From Armatimonadota bacterium (lineage in GTDB: Bacteria; Armatimonadota; Fimbriimonadia; Fimbriimonadales; Fimbriimonadaceae): DNA of 8,926 bases. Of the stretch, positions 5,250 to 8,926 are shown in pieces. A program made the translations under genes and the position numbers. Location of the stretch: contig JAFAFM010000339.1 in assembly GCA_023423495.1 (NCBI GenBank), positions 1 to 8,926 on the forward strand, read 5' to 3'. Each line of letters opens with the position of its first letter. Position 1 is the first letter of the stretch. The notes beneath the pieces are model-generated. The model was not told the origin of the DNA. It saw only the letters and a program-made list of their open reading frames with translations, and ran no database searches.

Positions 5250-7466
5250 GGCTGTGCGTCCGAACATTCTCAAGATCGAAATGACGTCGGAGAAATTGCT
5301 GATCTTGTTCATCACGGCCTGAAGTTGATCCGTATCGGTGACGTCGATGGTGACTTCGATTTCCGCCGTGTGGTTTGGTAGCGTCCGGATCTTAGCGGCG
5401 GACACGTTTGTTTTGGCCTCGCCGAAGATAGTGCTGATATCCATCAGGAGCCCGGTTCGGTTGACGGTGATAATCTTCAATCCAACCGCATAATGACTTC
5501 CATCCGAGGGCCAGTCGTAGCTAATGAGGCGCTCAGGCTCGTTCGTCATGTAACTCATCGCGTTCGGGCAGACGCGCCGGTGTAGCATAATTCCTCGGCC
5601 GCGGGTCACATATCCCACGACCTCGTCTCCGGGGATGGGGCTGCAGCACTTGGCCCGGTTCACCATCACGTTGTCGATGCCGCTAGTGACGAGCGTAATC
5701 TTGCCTTCTTTTGTGCGAGTTACCTCAATTCGGTCCGCACTTGGAAGTTCGCTGATCGTCCCGCGGAGCTTCGAAATCACCGCCTGCACCGATGTCAGAC
5801 CTAAACCAACGCGGGCCAGGACATCCGTCGCGTTTTCGCACCCGGTGATCTGGCTTGTCAATGCGCCGACTTTGTCATCGCCCAGATACTGCTTAGGGTC
5901 GAGTCCCAGGGACCGGAGCTCCTTCTCCAGCATGTCTCGGCCCCTTGCTGCATCTTCGTTCTTCGTCACCTTGCGGAAATGACTTCGAAGCTTGTTGCGG
6001 GTGTGAGCAGACTTGACGAACTTGAGCCAGTCCGCGCTTGGCTGAGCGTTGGAGCGGGTGATCAATTCAATCACATCACCGTTCTTCAGCACAGTGTTGA
6101 GCGGCACCAGGCTGCCGTTCACTTTGGCTCCGACAAGCGTCATGCCGAGCTGGGTGTGCACGCGGAAAGCGAAGTCGACCGGACTGGAGCCCTTCGGCAA
6201 GTCGATGACGTCGCCCTTCGGTGTGAACACGAAAACTTGTTCGCTAAAAAGATCGGTGGAGATCGATCGCAGGAAGTCAGAGGAAGTCCGTGCGTCGCTG
6301 GACCAGTCGAAGAGTTGCTCACGCAGGTTTTTGAGACGTTTCGTCTCATCTAGAGATGCTTTGCCTTCCTTGTATGTCCAGTGCGCGGCAACTCCATACT
6401 CCGCAATCTCGTGCATTTCCATTGTCCTAATCTGGACTTCGAGGGGACCGCCGTGCGGGCCTACCACTTTGGTATGCAGCGACTGGTAGCCGTTCGGTTT
6501 AGGCTTTGCAATGTAATCGTAAAACAGCCCGGGAATCGGTACCCAGAGGTCGTGGATGATGCCCAACGCCACGTAGCAGTCCGAAGCATCCCTGACGACA
6601 ATTCGAAGTGCCAGTAGGTCGTAAATCTCGTCAAAGGCTAGACCTTGCTTGACCATCTTGTTGAAGATCGAATACAAGTGCTTCGGCCTTCCCTGAATCT
6701 CCAGGATTTCGAGGCCCTTCTTCTCCGCCCGGTCCTTCAAAAGCACGACCGCGTCGCGAAGCTCTTCCTCCCGCTGAGTGCGAGTCTTAGCTACAAGTTC
6801 GCTGACCTCTTGAAATTCGGTGGGATGCAAATGCTTGAAGGCCAAGTCCTCCAACTGCCATTTGATTTGCCAGATTCCCAGTCGGGCGGCAAGGGGAGCG
6901 AATACGTCGAGCGTCTCGTTGGCGATTCGGGTGCGCTTCTCCGGTGGGAGGGCGTCTAAGGTCTGCATGTTGTGCAGGCGGTCGGCCAACTTGATGACCA
7001 TGACCCGGAAGTCGCTCGCCATCGCAAGCAGCATTTTCCGAAGGCTTTCCCCGGCCCGAGTGGCCTCCGCGGCGGCTTTCTGCCGCTCCGACATTTCGCT
7101 TACCGCTCGAAACTTCAGCTTGGTGACGCCTTCCACCAGCATCATCACGTCCTCGCCAAAGTCCCGTGTTATGCGCTCGGCGGTGAACTCCGGATTGTCC
7201 TCGATGACGTCGTGCAGAAGGCCAGCGCAGATCGTATCGTCATCCATCCGCAGGTCGGCCAAAATTTTCGCGACCGACAACGGATGGTGGATATAGGGTT
7301 CGCCGCTGCTTCGAGCCTGTCCCGAATGTGCCTGCTCGGCTAAGTAGTAGGCAAACCGAATCTTCTTGATGTTGGCATCGGGCCGGTCATGACGGATGTG
7401 CTCGAGCAACTCGTGCAGTTCCTCGGGCTCCTCCCAGTGATGACTTATTTCGTAGGCCGCTACCAT
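5241..7466 (-). CDS. rel: Bifunctional (p)ppGpp synthetase/hydrolase, RelA/SpoT family
   Basis: Long-form Rel enzyme that makes and breaks (p)ppGpp, the stringent-response alarmone, in the cytoplasm and on stalled ribosomes. The 741 aa match the usual 700-750. Domains in order: HD hydrolase (about 30-200) with H61, LLHDVIEDN (83-91; H85, D86, E89, D90) and DRLHNMQTLDALP (162-174), all intact; synthetase (about 240-365) with GRPKHLYSI (259-267), YDLLALR (282-288), GYQSLHT (326-332) and EVQIRT (343-348), where D283 and E343 are the probable metal and catalytic acids; TGS (about 408-468) starting at QVFVFTPKGDVIDLP; a zinc-finger-like domain with C607, C608, H629 and C633; and an ACT domain (about 658-740). 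Intact hydrolase and synthetase motifs point to a bifunctional Rel rather than a hydrolase-dead RelA. ATG 7466 is the first in-frame standard start codon for a good distance, but no good ribosome site precedes it. It lies 101 nt downstream of kdsB. Confidence 0.97.
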   Translation of the reverse strand: MVAAYEISHHWEEPEELHELLEHIRHDRPDANIKKIRFAYYLAEQAHSGQARSSGEPYIHHPLSVAKILADLRMDDDTICAGLLHDVIEDNPEFTAERITRDFGEDVMMLVEGVTKLKFRAVSEMSERQKAAAEATRAGESLRKMLLAMASDFRVMVIKLADRLHNMQTLDALPPEKRTRIANETLDVFAPLAARLGIWQIKWQLEDLAFKHLHPTEFQEVSELVAKTRTQREEELRDAVVLLKDRAEKKGLEILEIQGRPKHLYSIFNKMVKQGLAFDEIYDLLALRIVVRDASDCYVALGIIHDLWVPIPGLFYDYIAKPKPNGYQSLHTKVVGPHGGPLEVQIRTMEMHEIAEYGVAAHWTYKEGKASLDETKRLKNLREQLFDWSSDARTSSDFLRSISTDLFSEQVFVFTPKGDVIDLPKGSSPVDFAFRVHTQLGMTLVGAKVNGSLVPLNTVLKNGDVIELITRSNAQPSADWLKFVKSAHTRNKLRSHFRKVTKNEDAARGRDMLEKELRSLGLDPKQYLGDDKVGALTSQITGCENATDVLARVGLGLTSVQAVISKLRGTISELPSADRIEVTRTKEGKITLVTSGIDNVMVNRAKCCSPIPGDEVVGYVTRGRGIMLHRRVCPNAMSYMTNEPERLISYDWPSDGSHYAVGLKIITVNRTGLLMDISTIFGEAKTNVSAAKIRTLPNHTAEIEVTIDVTDTDQLQAVMNKISNFSDVISILRMFGRTASK

Positions 7467-7512
7467 GAGACCAATCCAATGGCCGTCAAGCGGCGCTGCT
7501 TGAAGGTTCTTC

Positions 7513-7518
7513 AGTATA
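7513..7518 (-). promoter_or_regulatory. Weak candidate -10 box upstream of rel
   Basis: The minus strand reads TATACT about 46 nt before the rel start, in the 101-nt gap after kdsB. This is a fair -10 match, but no convincing -35 is found at the right distance. It would allow rel to be transcribed separately from kdsB. Apart from it I see no hairpin or other signal in this gap. Confidence 0.22.
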
Positions 7519-7567
7519 ACGTACGCGTTCCGAAACCACCCTGCGTTCCTCGGCGCGAAAGTCCCTG

Positions 7568-8305
7568 CTAAGAATTAGGCGAGGGATTCGACTCCATGAG
7601 TCTCCGCACTTCTTCCGCTTGCTCTGGAGTGTCCACGGCCACAACGCTTCCCTGTCCTTGGACCATCCTAATGGCCACGCCGTTCTCCAAAAATCTGAGT
7701 TGTTCCAATGATTCCGCTACTTCTAGTGGAGTCGGTTTCCATTGCGCAAACTGTAGGAGAATTTCGCGGCGATAAGCATAGATTCCGATGTGTTTCTTCA
7801 GCGGCGCGGGGCGAGGATTTCGAAGAAATGGGATGGCATGGCGACTGAAGTAAAGCGCGTTGGAATTCAAGTCAGTGACCACTTTCACAACCGCAGGATT
7901 CTCGCACTCATCATCCGTTCCAGGGCTGTACACGCTGGCCATCTTGATCGATGCATCCTCCACAAGGGGTTTCGCGCAGGCCCGAATAGTCGCCGGATCG
8001 ATTAAAGGCTCGTCGCCCTGCACATTCACAAAGAAATCGACGTGCAGTTTCAACGCAACCTCGGCCAGGCGGTCCGTGCCCGAGGGATGGTCATCTCGGG
8101 TTAGGACAGCATCCGCCCCGAACGCTCGACAAGCGTCGACGATTTCACTGTCCGGCGTGGCGACGACGATCGCGTCGGCTATGTCTGCCCGCTTGGCAGC
8201 CTCAAAAACCCACTGGATCATCGGCTTTCCGCCAAGATCACATAAAGGCTTGCCCGGGAATCGAGTACTCGCCATTCGAGCCGGAATGACGATCGCACAT
8301 TTCAT
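7568..8305 (-). CDS. kdsB: 3-deoxy-manno-octulosonate cytidylyltransferase (CMP-Kdo synthetase)
   Basis: Cytosolic enzyme that joins CTP and Kdo to give CMP-Kdo plus pyrophosphate, the activated sugar added to lipid A in lipopolysaccharide. The 245-aa length is typical (about 248 in Escherichia coli). Motifs: IPARMASTRFPGKPL (7-21), the nucleotide-binding signature; HPSGTDRLAE (73-82); VNVQGDEPLIDP (93-104), with the metal-binding acidic residue D98; ALYFSRHAIPF (150-160); KKHIGIYAYRRE (170-181); PLEVAESLEQLRFLENG (193-209); and VAVDTPEQ (222-229), with the second metal-binding aspartate D225. The start at ATG 8305 gives the expected N-terminus; AAGGTAG farther upstream is at best a weak ribosome site. 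It starts 9 nt after the stop of the unrecognised gene, so the two are probably co-transcribed. No other Kdo or lipid A gene is in the window. Confidence 0.96.
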   Translation of the reverse strand: MKCAIVIPARMASTRFPGKPLCDLGGKPMIQWVFEAAKRADIADAIVVATPDSEIVDACRAFGADAVLTRDDHPSGTDRLAEVALKLHVDFFVNVQGDEPLIDPATIRACAKPLVEDASIKMASVYSPGTDDECENPAVVKVVTDLNSNALYFSRHAIPFLRNPRPAPLKKHIGIYAYRREILLQFAQWKPTPLEVAESLEQLRFLENGVAIRMVQGQGSVVAVDTPEQAEEVRRLMESNPSPNS

Positions 8306-8314
8306 TCGAAGAGG

Positions 8315-8926
8315 CTACCTTGCTACAGTCGTCGGGCCAGTCTTGTCGACCTGCCGGGAGCGCAAGCCTTCTTGAAAGAGCCTTTCTGCCGCTTTTCGAT
8401 CTCGATCTGCGATCAATGGACTCATGCCGAGAACGTCCATCAATTGCGTATCACCCAACGAGATAGTGATATTCACGTGTTGATTTCCCGGAACCTGCAC
8501 CGCACAGATCATAAGCCGGTGTGGCTCCTGTTCCCAAAACCAATAACGAACTCGGCTGCCGGTAATGACCAAGGGAACTTCCAGCATCCGCTCATAGGTT
8601 TCCAAGATTTCCTGAAGCCTGGCCTCAGTGGCCTCATCCTCGAAATACAAAGCCAGGGCAACTCGCTCATCGAAGAGAATTGTCGCAAATCCAGACGCGC
8701 CCGCGTCCCAACCCGCACAACTGTAAAGGGGATCTCTCCAACCGGAGGGGAGTTCCGAGACCCGGCTGGCGCCCTTCTCCGCGTCGAAGACCTTGAAGGC
8801 GCTGTCCACGGTGTCCCCCACGCGCAGTTCCTCTCCTCGACGCACCATCCGTAACGGTGTGCGGCGATTGAAGTCCGGTGGCCCGACTTTGGTGCTGGTG
8901 GCGATCGTTCGCTTGGAAGGTAACCC
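8315..8926 (-). CDS. Uncharacterised soluble protein, possibly continuing past the right edge
   Basis: I do not recognise this protein. From ATG 8848 it is 177 aa, but the frame stays open for 26 more codons to the right edge with no ATG, GTG or TTG among them, and those codons read like protein (KVGPPDFNRRTPLR), so the gene may start outside the window. Another choice is GTG 8821, which has GGAGAGG 8 nt upstream; ATG 8848 has no ribosome site. The visible part looks like a cytoplasmic alpha/beta protein: RVGDTVDSAFKVFD, then YSCAGWDAGASGFATILFD, a strand ALALYFEDE, a helix with EARLQEILETYERMLEV, strands VPLVIT and RVRYWFWEQEPHRLMICAVQV, and a charged C-terminal helix (ADRDRKAAERLFQEGL). No signal peptide or membrane segment is seen in this part. 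It ends 9 nt before kdsB, so the two are likely one transcript, but no functional link is evident. Confidence 0.7.
   Translation of the reverse strand, partial: GLPSKRTIATSTKVGPPDFNRRTPLRMVRRGEELRVGDTVDSAFKVFDAEKGASRVSELPSGWRDPLYSCAGWDAGASGFATILFDERVALALYFEDEATEARLQEILETYERMLEVPLVITGSRVRYWFWEQEPHRLMICAVQVPGNQHVNITISLGDTQLMDVLGMSPLIADRDRKAAERLFQEGLRSRQVDKTGPTTVAR

Noticed and set aside
5635..5982. A plus-strand open frame of about 115 codons inside rel
   Set aside because: It lies wholly inside a well-supported gene, has no family motifs or ribosome site, and its composition is what an antisense frame of rel would give.
6820..7296. A plus-strand open frame of 158 codons antisense to the HD and synthetase part of rel
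   Set aside because: It is low-complexity S/R/A-rich antisense sequence with no recognisable domain; the opposite strand encodes intact Rel motifs.
7516..7528. Short self-complementary stretch AACGTACGCGTT between rel and kdsB
   Set aside because: Only four base pairs can form around a four-base loop; too short to claim as a terminator or operator.
7860..8375. A plus-strand open frame of 171 codons antisense to kdsB
   Set aside because: It overlaps nearly all of kdsB, has no motifs, and looks like a shadow of GC-rich coding sequence.

Overview
This window looks like ordinary chromosomal DNA from a Gram-negative-type (diderm) bacterium of moderate GC content. The diderm inference rests on kdsB, which makes CMP-Kdo for lipopolysaccharide. 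The presence of TrmFO (the folate-dependent tRNA methyltransferase) rather than a visible TrmA, the single full-length Rel enzyme, a possible leaderless start and the family mix would fit a deep-branching phylum such as Armatimonadota. That placement is a guess and cannot be proved by eye. There are no RNA genes, insertion sequences, CRISPR arrays or phage genes.

Layout. Positions 2-4276 hold a tightly packed plus-strand group: the C-terminal part of a Gfo/Idh/MocA-type oxidoreductase cut by the left edge, a multi-pass membrane protein resembling GT-C (family 39-like) glycosyltransferases, trmFO, and a DUF2071 (YqjF-like) protein. The last three are joined by a 4-nt gap and a 4-nt overlap, which suggests translational coupling. 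A 71-aa minus-strand gene with four cysteines follows, overlapping the DUF2071 gene tail to tail by 25 bp. From a 128-bp divergent spacer it is read leftward, while a SpoU/TrmH-type RNA 2'-O-methyltransferase is read rightward. That spacer holds a clear inverted repeat and a TAAAAT box placed for leaderless transcription. The methyltransferase overlaps tail to tail (9 bp) with the next minus-strand group, read from the right edge: an unrecognised soluble protein (open to the edge), kdsB, and a full-length bifunctional-type rel (ppGpp synthetase/hydrolase).

How the genes fit together. Two genes modify RNA (trmFO makes ribothymidine at tRNA position 54; the SpoU protein probably 2'-O-methylates tRNA or rRNA). 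Two or three concern sugars or the envelope (kdsB, the GT-C-like protein, perhaps the oxidoreductase). rel is the stringent-response enzyme. No undescribed multi-gene system stands out. The points most worth a second look are the roughly 30-residue insertion just before the second catalytic cysteine of TrmFO, the small four-cysteine protein, the inverted repeat in the divergent spacer, and the unrecognised gene at the right edge.
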